Assembly (NCBI GenBank): GCA_030549775.1
Contig: CM060174.1
Coordinates: 67,849,566-67,913,565 of the forward strand
Origin: Tamarix chinensis
Lineage: Eukaryota; Streptophyta; Magnoliopsida; Caryophyllales; Tamaricaceae
Direction of reading: 5' to 3'
Length of the DNA stretch: 64,000 nucleotides
Part shown: positions 48,275-60,213 of the stretch, piece by piece
How the letters are laid out: each line of letters opens with the position of its first letter
Numbering within the stretch: position 1 is the first letter of the stretch
Made by a program: the position numbers and the translations under genes
Notes under the pieces: model-generated
Seen by the model: the letters and a program-made list of their open reading frames with translations, nothing else
Database searches by the model: none
Told to the model about the DNA's origin: nothing

Positions 48275-48706
48275 TTTTTGAAGGTGGTGGGACACAACAC
48301 TCACAAACCAAATAGAGAAGGAAGAAGAGGAATTTTTGATTTTTCTGAAAAATGACTTCTTACTTTTCTGCCTTGAAAGATCTCAACACCACAAGGGTAT
48401 TTATAGTAGTTTTGGTACATGGATTGAGACTCTATATTAATTACTAATTCATGAACTCTATATTAATTACTAATTCATGAACTACTTGATTCATGAACTC
48501 TATATTAATTACTAATTCATGAACTACTTGATTCATGAACTCTATATTAATTACTAATTCATGAACTACTTGATTCATGAACTCTATATTAATTACTAAT
48601 TCATGAACTACTTGATTCATGAATCACCAACTCCTAGATACATGAAACATAATAAATTCAAGGATACATGTATCAATAATAATTATTGCAAGTTTAATAA
48701 TTAACA
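48275..48706 (-). repeat. 5' LTR of the copia element (432 bp)
   Basis: Aligned to the other LTR it is 84 bp longer, exactly two 42-bp units. Minus-strand TATAAATA lies at plus 48398-48405. The inner edge reads TTTTTGAAGG where the partner has TGTTGGAAGG, so the terminal CA was lost by mutation. Confidence 0.95.
48420..48625. repeat. 42-bp tandem repeat in the copia 5' LTR
   Basis: The unit GAACTCTATATTAATTACTA followed by ATTCATGAACTACTTGATTC and AT is repeated head to tail, about five copies including an incomplete first one. The partner LTR (44005-44130) has two fewer. Confidence 0.95.
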
Positions 48707-50660
48707 CTTTCACCTCCCAAAATGTTCTGCAGACCCTGCCCTACCTTCCCCTACTTTTAGTTTCCTTTTCTCCCTCTCCTCCTCTTTATTTCTCCTTCTC
48801 CTCCATTCGGCCACCACCATCGCCGCCGTGCGCCGCCGCCGTTGGCTGTGCCACCACCTTCATTCAGTCCCTCTCCTTCTGGGGAACTCAAAACACCCCA
48901 GCTCCCATTTTAATTCTTCCTATATTATTCCCAGCATGCAACTTTCCCCTCTTTCTTTCCTCTTTTTGGCCACTGCCGCCACCTCCGTGCGCCACCGCCG
49001 GTGCCGCCTATCCCCACCAACATTTGGTTGAACCCTAGACCCTCTCAGCTATTTTCCCTATTTTTATAACCCTTATATTATTTTATTTCAATTATTTACA
49101 TATAAAAACTATTATTATTATTCTTAATATTTATATTTTAATATGCATTATTATTATTAGTATTAGTATTAATATTGATATTATTTTTGTACTTTTGTTA
49201 TTGTTAGTTTATCTAAAAGCCTAGTCTTATATTACGTTAGTTTTTAATATTATTTTGATAGGAGAAAGTCTAATTTTAGCTCTTATTTCATAATAGGTAA
49301 AACTAGTCAAACCATAAGGAGGTGTAGGAGCGTGCTCCAAGACCGATGTCGTTTTAGGTAAGGAGTGCTAAGGCCTTTTATGTGCTTATGTGTATTATGT
49401 GTTTCGCATGTTATGTATCTAGTGTTTATTATTATTAAATATTTTATATGTGGTATGACTTGGAGTTGAAGTATGTTGTGCATGGTATGTGTATTAATTA
49501 TGTATGATGATATGTGTTGTGTATGTGAGGAAGTCGATGTGGTTTGTGTGAGAGGAAGGATGAAAAAGGAGGATGGGGAAAGAATTTGATTAAGGGAAGT
49601 GAGTTAACCTAATTTTATGGTTTTATAAGGAATAATCTAATGTATGATTTTATGTGTGGAAGAGCAGAATTTAAGGTTTGTTTGGGAGAATCTAATTTAG
49701 GATGTTATTTGGGAGACGGTAATTTATGATGTTATATGGGAGATTCGAATTTATGGTTGATTTGGGAGAATTTAAATTAGGATGTTAATTGGGAGAAGGT
49801 AATTTATGAGGTTATATGGAATAATCGAATTTATGGTTGTTGGGAGAATCTAATTTTTTTTATGTTCCTTGGGAAAATGTAATTTATGATATTATATAGG
49901 GGAATCTAATTTATGATTTTCTTGGGGGAATTCAATTTATGGTTTTCCTTGGGAGATTCTAATTTATGATTTTATGTGGAAGAATCTTTATAGTTTGAAT
50001 TTAGGGTTTGGTATGGACAAATCTTTGGGTTTTATATGGTTTGAATTTAGGGTTTGGTATGGGTGAATCTTTGGTTTTGGTTGGATTGAATTTATGGTTT
50101 TGTATGACAGAATCTAGGGTTTGCCTTGTGGTATTAATGGATATATGTTAGTATTAGGGTTTGCATGATGATATTAAGGTTTGTATGGTGGTAATTATAG
50201 TTGTATTGTGATATTAGGATTTATATGGTGACAGTGATGGTTGTATGGTGGTATTAAGGTTTGCATGATTGAATTTAGGGTTTCACGTGGAATTTTAGGG
50301 TTTGCATGGGGAGATTAATGTCTGCATGGGTATTAAATTTACGTATGAAAAGTTCATTTGGGATGTAAGGGAGGAAGTAGAAGAGTTATTTGGGTGTTTG
50401 AATGTGTTGGGTGAAAAATAATACGTAAGACATTATAAGGGTATGGAGGTGACTGAATTAGGGTTTGGAGTGATTGACTATGGTTGTGGAGGTCAATTAG
50501 GGTATGTGGTGTTTGATTAGGGTCTTTGTGTTATCATGTGTATGTGGTGATAAAGTGTAATTATGATGTGTGAAGATTTATGCATGTTTAGGGTAAAAAT
50601 CTTTGAATAAGATACTTAAGACATTAATCACATAAAGTGAAAGATGTTGAGCCGGGCCCA

Positions 50661-50943
50661 GACCGATCCACCGGCATAATAGTGGCAGGGAATATTTCCC
50701 TCGCGACCGATCCACCGGCTATAATAGTGGCAGGGCATGTACCCTCGCGACCGATCCATCGACAATAATAGTGGGGGATCCCGAGCTCAACAAAATCAAA
50801 CCCTACAGTTGCTAAGATATGGGAAAGATACTAATTACTTACAGTGGAACACCGTGCGAGAAGGGGCCAGACCGATCCACCGGCATATAATAGTGGCAGG
50901 GTATGTTACCCTCGCGACCAATCCACCGGATAAAATAGTGGGG
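50661..50943 (+). repeat. ATAATAGTGG cassette (3+2 sites) in LARD 3' LTR
   Basis: Copies at 50661, 50705, 50749, 50870 and 50916, in the same arrangement as 40141-40420. A few single-base differences exist between LTRs within the sites (for example ATCGGC/ATCGAC). Confidence 0.85.
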
Positions 50944-51553
50944 TTCCTGTGCTCACATGGATTGATAAAAGACATGGTGTGAATCGAATTCTGATAAGAG
51001 ATCAATTAAATGATTACTCTCGACTACAATTGGACCTTTGTACTTTTACCTGGTTGATCATATGCATTTATGATTGTGTTCTTCTATTTTTCTGCATGGC
51101 TTATGTGTTTATGTGTTGGCGTTAGTGATCAAGTCACCTTACTCAGGTTTTAGATCTACACCGATGTTGGGGAGCAAACCTCTTGTGCAGGTTTTAGATC
51201 AGAGACTGTTTTGGGGTGGCAGGCCTGACTTGAGTGAGTAGGCAATCCGGAATTTGACCGATCGGGTTTTATCTTGTTTAAATGTATTTCTATTTGGAAG
51301 TTACAAGTGTTAATAAACGTTTATGCGTACTCTGATTTTGTTGTATGATCTTTTGAATTCTTTTATGAATTGTTAATTTGAATTTAACATAAATCTTTTC
51401 TTTAGCCTTAGCACTTGGTACTGGAACGGTCGGAGAGAACCGGTCTGGTACGAAGTGTGGCGGTAACATTCCCAGAATTCACAGGTTTTAAGTGTTTCTA
51501 TCTTAATTGCTTCCGTTTTAAAGAAAAAAATTAGTGAATTTTGGGGTGTTACA

Positions 51554-53051
51554 TTAGTGGGATTATAATTCATGGTATTCTTATTAGGTACCTTTAGAAA
51601 AATTTAATGAGTAAATTGGAATGATTATGTTATAATTCCATATTCTTTACATAAATGGATTAACTTAATGGATGGATTAAAACTTAGCTAAGCATTAATG
51701 GAATTTCCATCACCTGTTTAAATGGTAATGATGGTTAAGTTGGAACGATTATGTGGATGTGTTACCTTAGTTATTATGTGGGTCTTATTTGGTAACAATA
51801 CCTTAAAGTGAAAGATGATCGAGTAGTACAAGGGTCTAGATTACCTAATCATTAATTAGTTATTGGGGTTAGTTTGCCTTATGGCCATTTTTTGTTTGGT
51901 GCCTTTGGGTAGGATTCTAGTAAATCCTAGTACCTTACCTACTCTAAACATTAATAATGAAGCAGGAGGTATCATACTAAAAGGTCTGGTCACCTACATG
52001 GTTTATTTAGCTTCGAACATCAATAATGGTCATTGGTGGTTATTTATCTTCGACAATGGTTTATGTCCATTATTTTTTTACTTGGATTTGGCCCAGAATT
52101 TATGTCGCTTGGTTGGTATGGATTGTATGGTATATGAGAGCATGGGATGGCAATCTTGTCCATTGCTCAAAAAAGGAATAATGGATCATAAATGATTAAT
52201 CTATTGGAACATGTAACTTGGAAAATGCATCAAATGGGTAATTTATTTAAGTGGATAGTAGAAGATAATAGTGAGTGGTGGAATAACTCGTTATTAATGA
52301 AATATTGTTATCCATGATATCTGTGTTGTGTTAATAAGCATGACAAGTTATGATTTGTATAAGTTCTTTCATGGAATTAAGTACTAATTCATTCTATGAT
52401 CATGATGGAGAATGTAAATATAATTGTACCATGTTAGTACGATTTTGTGTTTTAGTATGATCTCTATTTTTTTTCCTTAGGCTTTGTATGCTTGTAGCTC
52501 TTTTTAAGAAGATAACTTAGCTTAATTAGTAAGTAGCTTACCAATGTGTCTATTTGTATGGTAAATCGCTCGGTCCAATGAGTAGAGGACCATGATAAGG
52601 TTTTTGAGGATGGTTAGTATTTAGTCTACTTGTGTTGGGTTTGGAGGCTTGAGAGCGTGGACATTCCAAGATCTTTTTAGGCCCTTAATAGACTAGAGTT
52701 TTGGGGATTTCCCTACTTATGTTTCATCTCTTTTTTTTTTATCACTTTAGCTATTACGTACTAATATATGTTTCATTTGTTTTGGGACCCAATATGACCC
52801 CATTTGTAAACACTTAATATCAATATTTCTATAATATATGTTTTACGCACTCTATTTCTTGTTTTGGACGAGAAATTACATCTTAATATATGTTTAATTT
52901 TCCTTGTACCTAACATAAGACGAGCAATGGGTGTCTATCATGTATTAGGTGCAGCGGTAATATTCTATTTTTCTAAGGTGTATTTGGTATTTTCCACTTA
53001 TGCAATATTTTAAAATAAAATTTTTCGATAGTAAAAAATTGGGGTATTACA
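51554..53051 (+). repeat. Right part of the split solo LTR
   Basis: Begins with the TTAGT target duplication and resumes the solo LTR interrupted at 36578. Ends AAAAAATTGGGGTATTACA at 53051, then AATGA. Contains GGTGCAGCGGTAATATTC near 52950, the equivalent of the GGCGGTAACA(T/C)(T/C)CC block near the ends of the other LTRs. An open frame at 51863-52195 has no recognisable similarity. Confidence 0.7.
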
Positions 53052-54949
53052 AATGACGTGGTTAATGAGAATAAGAAAGGATTAAGGCTAACCATTATGC
53101 AAAATTTGTTACAATCTTAATTATAGGATTTAGCAATTAAAATAAAAAAGTTAAATATTTAATATGTTGGCATAGACTATAATGGCTAGTAAAAATATTA
53201 GAAGTCAAATGAATAATATTGGTAATCAAGGAGCAGACTAGTGGATAATTAATATGTCTAGTGATTAAGAATTTTTCCATTAGTGGTGATAAAGGAATAG
53301 GATCATTGGTGATTAATGGAAGAGCAAAAGCATGGTCATAGACATGAATTAAGACATTAAAACACCATTAAAAAGTGTTTTGAAATTTATAATGCCGAAC
53401 CAAATATGTCCCCAAAAGGAGACTGAAGCAGATCAAATTATCCAAACAAGAACACAAATCGAATAAGATAGGTGGCATGTACAACAAATTTAAGACTCCA
53501 AGTTGAAAGTAACCCATAGAAAATGAACAATACCCCACTTGATCCAAGCTTGGGAAAATTTTCTAAAAATGTTAATGCGTTATGAAAATATTAAAAACTT
53601 TTTTGAAAACATTGATATTAGGTGAGATAAGTCTTGAACCTAATAAAATAAAACAAGATAGACATGGCTCCAATGAACAAACTTTAGCCATCGTACCCTA
53701 TTTTATGACCACTCTAAATAATATGTCTACAGTCATTCTTATAGAAGGTGGCTAACCTCACAATCACATAGATGAGTCCATCAAGTGTGTACTGATCACA
53801 CCACCAAATCATTGGTTATGGAACTCATTAAGAACTTCATGTCTAACTTCAAAAACCTAGTATAACTAACAGGAAACATAATTTAATTGATAAGTACATG
53901 AAATTTATTCATGAACACAAATATAAGAGGTTGTGAACATATGAATTCATTTGGCCCATTAAATTTGCTATGCATATTAGATGTGACCTCATCACATCTA
54001 ACCAAATTGGGTATCTATGATAAGCCTCTATACATGTGCAAATAAGAAAAGGGAGTTTTCTAGATCTTGAAATAAAGCAAGTTAAAAATGGAAAATAGTA
54101 GAATCATATTGCATAATCCCAAAAGAAATGAAAGAAGAAGATGATGAAGTACATATGGCACACTACATTTCTTGTATGACCAAATACATAATTATTCTTA
54201 AATAGACCTCAATAGCACTCAAGTTATGATATCTTATCATAGGACCATAGCTTAATAGAAGGAGGCTTGTATACGATAATCTTACCTTCACCATACGAAC
54301 ATCAAAACTAGTAAAAAAAAGAATAATTATCGTATATAGCATCTACACATCATACAATGTGTATCAATCAAATTCATAATAAATCAATAGATTGATCATC
54401 GACACATGAAAACATATATGTACCCAACATGCATGTGCACAACGAGGAGCACAATCCTTGTTGAGATTTTAGTTAATCATTCATGAGATGAATATAGATA
54501 AAGGCTTCAGCTTGTATTTTAAATATTAACCCAGGATTTGACTTAATGTATCAGTTGGTACCCAGTTGGACCAATCTTATCAGTCAAAGTGTGGATATCC
54601 AATCAGCCTAGTCTAATTGATCCAACGATGGTTAGATCAAAAGGTAATTTAACTGATTAATTGATTCAGTATGACTACAATACAACCAATCCAAATGGTA
54701 TTACTATTCACTAAATTTAGACTCAAGGCTTAAATGATAGGTAAAAATGAAGCCTTGCTCACATTTCTATTTATACCAAGTTGGGATAGTTCAACCAATT
54801 ATTTAAATTTTCTTGTTTCTATCCTAGGGACATATTTAGTGTCAATTTTCATTATACATTATCTCCTCAAATAACCAAAAATAAATAATAGCATTTTCCA
54901 ATTTCCTTAATCAAATTATTCATCTACTGTTAACTTCGGTATACATGTC
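53052..54949. other. Unassigned AT-rich DNA, partly repeat-like
   Basis: No gene recognised. Near 54530-54690 GTATCAGTTGG...GGACCAATCTTATCAGTC and AATTGATTCAGT motifs look like the degenerate short-repeat LTR type seen at 26-29 kb. This would fit an LTR of the neighbouring minus-strand copia remnant. Confidence 0.35.
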
Positions 54950-55445
54950 CGCTTGGAAGGTTTCAAAGACAATATTACCTTTGCCGAGGTAAACACATAT
55001 CTATTTATAGAATGTATATGATTGCTTTCAAAATCTATTTAGCATCATATTATCCCTCCAAAATTGGAGAATGCCGAAAATAAGATAATACCTAGTCTAT
55101 GGTAGCCCGAAGTGTATTCCACTGTTCTTTGTTTGGACTATGTGCATTCTTTTCAATTATGGAATAGTTCATTAGTTGCATAACAATTCCTAGGACCTTA
55201 TCATACTTTATTTTATCAATGCAATAAGATCCATTCTTCTATAGGGCCACACTCAGATCATAAGGAGTTATTATCAGCTCTTCATCATAATAGTTAAATT
55301 TCAAGATTTTTGTAACATAATGTGACTGACTAAGTTTAAAGCCATATCATTCCTACTTTCATACCCAATATCACACCAACTTCACCAAGATATTTAGTAT
55401 CAAAAATAGATTTAAGCATGCTTTTATTCGTATCAACAACTAACA
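54950..55445 (-). pseudogene. Ty1/copia RT-RNase H remnant
   Basis: The minus strand reads 'MLVVDTNKSMLKSIFDTKYLGEVGVILGMKV' from about 55440, matching copia RT just after the catalytic box. It goes on with 'KILKFNYYDEEL', 'YDLSVAL', 'QLMNYS', 'SPNKEQWNTLR' and the RNase H start '.LEG.YDA'. 'RYVFTSAKGNIVFETFQADMY' near 54980-55040 fits the 'GYVFTL..GAISWKSSKQT' stretch. Stops, frameshifts and an internal deletion (the 'SLMY...TRPDIAYAV' part is reduced) are present. It is a fragment of an older element, distinct from the copy at 43865. Confidence 0.7.
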
Positions 55446-55449
55446 TACT

Positions 55450-56340
55450 AGTGCGGTAATACCCCCAAAATTTACTACTAAAAAAATTTATTTTAAAAGT
55501 TATATGCGGAAGCAAATAAGATAAATTTTGGGGATGCTACCATGAAACTTAGTACCATACTAATTTTCCTCCACCATTCCCATACCAAGTGATAAGTTTG
55601 AAAATGTACTTTACACTACTCAAAGATACAATCATAAAATAGAGTAGCGTAATTGTTAGATTACAAGAAATACAATCCACTAATAGTGGTTACAGAAGAA
55701 AGTCATTAAAAAACGAAGCATAAAAGTTTTAAGGATAACCCAAAAATCTTTCTAGATAGTCCTCAACTCTTAACCCAAAATTAAATCTTGAATAGAACTT
55801 GTGAGCTAACCTGCAAAGTCCACTACCTAATGAATAAGCAGATGCCCAAAAAAGGAACACTTTAGTACTGCATGCAATACATCAGTTGCTACATGTCAAA
55901 CACATGAACAAGAAATTCCACGTATATAAACTGAAATGCAATAATCATTTCAAATGGCTACATGTATCAAGATTATACGCCATAAAGGCTCATTCACTTA
56001 GAAATAATAGAACTTACCAAGGGAGCGTCCAACCGATGCTCTTTGTAATATAATTAGAGAGCCAACATCATACTCAACCATGTACACCATCCACTCAACC
56101 CAAAGGTAAGCCTTACTGTACATCAATATAATACCAAATTCAATCCATTAGTAGGTGATAATAATTCATTCATTATTATCTGGACTCGAGCTATTAGTTT
56201 AGAATTTAGTCATCTCTCAAATTATATCTATGTAGCTTCAACAAACCTACTATTCTCACCAATGGACCATTAACTATATAATACAACTCTAGACAGTACG
56301 TGGAGCTAGCAAAAGTTAACCCGACCTGCTCAACCCAACC
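55450..56340 (-). repeat. Minus-strand giant-LTR fragment
   Basis: GGTAATACCCCCAAAATTTA at about 55455 is the minus-strand LTR end. ATGCGGAAGCAAATAAG and GATGCTACCATGAAACTT follow inside, in the same order as near 5870-5930 of the LTR at 5821. It is cut by the plus-strand LTR starting at 56341. Confidence 0.55.
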
Positions 56341-57789
56341 TGATATACCCCAAAACCCTAATTTAGAAAATTATGTTAAAATAGGGATTTATTAGAAAAA
56401 TTAAGTAAATAAATTATTTTATTAAAATAAGGGGAAATATTTAAGGAAACGTTAAGAGGAAAAAAAATAAAGAATTTAATTAGAAAAAATTAGAGTATTT
56501 TGCTAATTAAAATAGAATTTAGGAAAATTTACTCAAAATATCCTAAATTATTATAAAAAGGAAATTTAATTATTATTTTACTAAATATTATTATTTTAAA
56601 ATTTCTAAAAATACTAAAATATTCTAAATACCCCAACCAACCTATTTTTTCTTTTCCCTTTTTCCTTTTTCTCTTTTTTCCCTTTCATTTTCCTTTTTTT
56701 CCCTTTCTCTCCTTTCTCCTTTTTCTTTTTTCCCCTTCTTCCCTTATATTGGGCTAGCCCCCTCACAATCTAACTCTCCTCCCACTCTTCTCTCCTTCGC
56801 TTGGCCCATCCCATGTCATCATTTTTTCCCCTTCTTAGCTGCTTAGTTCTCCCCTTTTTCTTTCTTTTCTTTTTGTCCCCCAGATCGGTCGGCCGACCCT
56901 TTCTTATTCTTCTTCCTCCCTCTCCCCCCACACATTGCAAGTGACTTGCAACTCTGTGCTATACCACTAGCCTAGCCACGATACCGCCTCCCTGCCACCA
57001 CATCTCTCTCCCTCGTCCTTTTCCTTTCATTTTCTAACCCTAACTTGCCATGTACTCCTCTTATGCATGCCCTTCTTCCCTTTTTTTCTCCTTCCCGACC
57101 CAAATCGCAAGCTTGTACTGGCTTGCCATACCTACCCCCTCTTCATTTTCCTCCTTTGTCTTATCCTCCCACTATTAGCTAATAAAAACCCCTAACCAAC
57201 CCCTCAATTGGCCTTCTTTTCCTACCTAGAAAAATTCACCCCCTTGCACCACCACAACTTCAGACACTACTACCGCCACTTATGCCCAAACAAGCCCAAA
57301 ACAACTACAACCTCCTCCATACATCACCCTCCACTGAACAACACCACTCACCATCTCTAATTCTCCCTATGTGAACTACCTCATCCATGCAAAGTTGGAT
57401 GCTCAATCTGCCACTTTGCACCCCTCACCACCCTTCTCACCGCCATGCACCGCCATCCCCGCTGCAAGCACCACTTCTCCTACCTCCCAAAAAACTGAGT
57501 AAAGCCCCCTCTACCTATCCCTACCTTTCTTTCCCTCTGCCTCCCTCTCCTTCACCCTTCCTTCCCCCTCGACCACCATCGGCCACCACAGTAGCCACCA
57601 CTAGCACCACCCCTTCTACTATGCCACCACAACCATTCTAACCCTCTCAACCCAAAGAATCCACCACTACCACATTCAACCTCTCACTCTCCCTCTTCTT
57701 GCCCCGAAATCCACCTCTCCAACCCCACTTCCTCCTCCACCACTGGCCCTAGGTTGTGCCCTAGCTTCCCTAAACTTTAAACATAATTA

Positions 57790-58076
57790 AAGTAATGGTC
57801 TTTTATTATTGTTGTTGTTATTGTTGTTTTTGTTTTTGTTGTTGTTGTTGTTGTTAGCATAAGTATTATTATGACCCTAGTATTATTATTAATAATATTC
57901 GAACCATTATTATTATTATTATTATTAGTAACTTGGGCATTATTATTAAGAATGCTATTATTAACATAATTATTCGACACCCTGTTATTATTAATATTAC
58001 TTTGATTCGAAGTACTATTATTATTATTATTATTGTTGTTGTTGTTGTTATTATTATTATATTATTATTATTATTA

Positions 58077-58114
<38 letters not shown>

Positions 58115-58170
58115 CCTATATCACTAATATTACTACTACTATTATTATCATTATTGTCACTATTTTACTG

Positions 58171-58203
<33 letters not shown>

Positions 58204-58204
58204 T

Positions 58205-58239
<35 letters not shown>

Positions 58240-58240
58240 T

Positions 58241-58275
<35 letters not shown>

Positions 58276-58330
58276 TTATTATTATTAATATTATTATCAT
58301 TATTATTCAGGTTATTACTAGTATTATCAC

Positions 58331-58372
<42 letters not shown>

Positions 58373-58400
58373 AGTTATTATCTTTAATAATATAAATATT
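57790..58400. repeat. Compound trinucleotide microsatellite
   Basis: Successive blocks of (TTG)n, (ATT)n, (TAC)n/(CTA)n and (ATT)n with short interruptions. The longest is the ACT/CTA block at about 58165-58275. Poly-leucine and poly-asparagine readings here are artefacts of the repeat. Confidence 0.95.
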
Positions 58401-59870
58401 GCTAATAATACTTTAATATGGACCAATATAACTACCAAGACCTATTTTGACTAGTAGTAGCATGATTAGTTACTTTAAGAATAATACTCTTACTTTTACT
58501 TATAAAACTACTACTATTATTATTATTAACCCTAATTCTAGGCTATGATAAGAGTGAGGTAAGAAATAATGATAATTTTAGTTAGAGGAAAGTTAACCCT
58601 TAGTATTTCCCTCTTATAGGTGAACCAAGCCAAATCCCTAAGGAGGCGTAGGAGGGTACTCTAAGCCCGGTGTCGTGTTAGGTAAGGATGTAGTTAAGTC
58701 CGATTATGTGTATTATGTACTTTTTATGCCATGTGTTATGTTATGTTGTGTACCTTAAATTATTATGACTTCTTACTTGTAGCATAGTGCAAATTTAAGG
58801 TACGTTTATGTTACCTACTTATGGCATGTGTAAAATGATGCATATGTTATGCTTATGGTATTATGTGATGTGACCCTCTAAGACATGCATGCTAGGATGG
58901 TTTAATAATATATTATAGGGTGAAAGGATAAAAAGAGGGAAAGGGAAATGAATTGACTAAAGGGAAATGAGAATGACTCAATTATCTCATGACCCATAAG
59001 AGGACAAATAAAAGGAAAATATGGACAAAATAAGAGAGTGGAGTGGATCTTGCATGAGGAAGTTTAGGGTTTTCATGAGATGGATGGTGCTTGCATGGGG
59101 ATGATCCTTACGTGTGAAAAGTTAAATTGAGGTCCAAGTAAGGTGAGGGAAGCATTATTTGGGTGATTGGAGTCCTTAGGTGAAAAATAATACGTAGGTT
59201 GGTATAATGGTGTATGGGGAGCTTGGTTAGGGTTTGGGAGGAAAAACCTACGTGGAGGAGATTGTGAAAAGGAAAAGTAATGGAGAGGAGTGGAATATAG
59301 GAGAAGAGTGAAAGCATATCACATAGAGGGTAAGTGTGGGTGTCATGTAGAAGAAGGAATGGTAGGTGAATAATGGAGAGATGACATATAATAAAAGAGA
59401 GGTGCTAAGGTTTGGGGTTGCCAACTAGGGTTTTGTAGTCACATATGTAAAATAAGGCGTAAAGGGGAATTATTAGTGTTTAATCTAAGTGAGGTGATGT
59501 GTTGGGGGTAAAGGAGCTTTAGTTGTGTGGGATAGAGGAAAGTTGGGCCATATAGGCTAAATTAGGGTTTTTCGGGGAAGACCCTTAAGGGAGCTAGTGA
59601 GTTGACCTTTGATGGCATAGGGAAATGGGGCTTGACCCACATACTTAGGAGTTGGGTATTTTTGGCAAGTAAGAGAAGAGGTAAAAGATGTCTAGATGTG
59701 TTAGGAGGTGTAGAAGTCCTAAGATATGGGACGGGCCCCTCTTAGGAGAATAGGAATAAATAAATTATGTGAGTGGGTAGTCCAAAGAACATGCATGTCT
59801 AAGGTGAAAACATATATTGAATAAGACACAGTTAAGATACTAAAAGCAAAAGATTATTGAGCTAGGCCCA

Positions 59871-60213
59871 GACCAATCCACTAGCATAATAGTGGCCCGG
59901 TGTCGGGGTGCTCTAGAAACCGATCCACTGGCATATAATAATTGTCAACTACATTCTGCCCTATACGTTTCCAATCCACTAGCTATAATAGTGGGGGATA
60001 TCGAGCTCAAAAAACCAAACTTTAAGTTATGATAATACATGGGGAAGAAACTAAGTACCTATAGTGGAACACTATGAGAGTCGGGACCAAACCGATCCAC
60101 CAGCATAATAGTGGCCAGAAGTATCTTACACTAGAGATTGATCCACCGACGAATAATAGTGGTCAAGAGCATTTTGTTTTGTATGTTTCCTATCCATCGG
60201 CTATAATAGTGGG
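59871..60213 (+). repeat. ATAATAGTGG cassette (3+3 sites) in LTR C
   Basis: Sites at about 59871, 59922, 59971 (ending CTATAATAGTGGGGGAT..CGAGCTC) and 60090, 60138, 60190 (ending CTATAATAGTGGGATTCTCG). Each half is introduced by AAGA(T/A)ACTAA-like DNA and GGCCCAGACC / GGGACCAAACC. The order and half-ending signatures equal those of the LARD LTR, with diverged spacer DNA. Confidence 0.85.

Larger units (their letters stand above)
43865..48706 (-). mobile_element. Nearly complete Ty1/copia retrotransposon
   Basis: On the minus strand: 5' LTR (48275-48706), PBS (48260-48271), one long gag-pol frame (48255-44200), polypurine tract (44213-44227), 3' LTR (43865-44212). Termini are TGTTAA...CCAACA in element direction; in the 5' LTR the last bases are partly changed. 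A 5-bp duplication CTTTC flanks it. Integrase precedes RT, the copia order. It lies antisense in the 3' LTR of the LARD-like element and must be younger than that insertion. Six in-frame stops but no frameshift mean the present copy cannot make the full polyprotein. Confidence 0.95.
36579..51553 (+). mobile_element. LARD-like non-coding element with giant LTRs
   Basis: Two near-identical giant LTRs (36579-41072, 4494 bp; 42543-51553, about 4.16 kb once the nested copia and one target copy are removed) enclose only 1470 bp. Both start TGAAATGCCC and end GGGGTGTTACA, and 5-bp direct repeats TTAGT flank the whole. A PBS lies at 41076 and a polypurine tract at 42530. The internal domain has no gag or pol. 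Large LTRs plus a short conserved non-coding middle is the LARD pattern, which would depend on proteins of an autonomous relative. The LTR is related to that of the gag-bearing element at 56341. Confidence 0.9.
42543..51553 (+). repeat. 3' LTR of the LARD-like element, split by copia
   Basis: Same order of parts as the 5' LTR, with the copia element at 43865-48706 in its transcribed part. Differences from the 5' LTR: a deletion of about 350 bp joining two microsatellites (near 49160, compare 38360-38710); an extra minisatellite unit near 49856-49915; a shorter block near 51147-51170; and scattered base changes such as CCTG/CCCG at the start. TATAAATA is at 43560, GTAAGG at 49358 and the cassette at 50661-50943. 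The end GGGGTGTTACA at 51553 is followed by TTAGT. Confidence 0.9.

Noticed and set aside
44801..48315. Plus-strand open frames (up to 136 residues) across the copia element
   Set aside because: Antisense to the clear copia polyprotein on the minus strand.
51863..52195. 110-residue hydrophobic open frame
   Set aside because: Inside the solo LTR, with no domain, no paired copy and no splice context.
57933..58395. Poly-Leu/Ile/Tyr open frames
   Set aside because: Direct translations of trinucleotide microsatellites.
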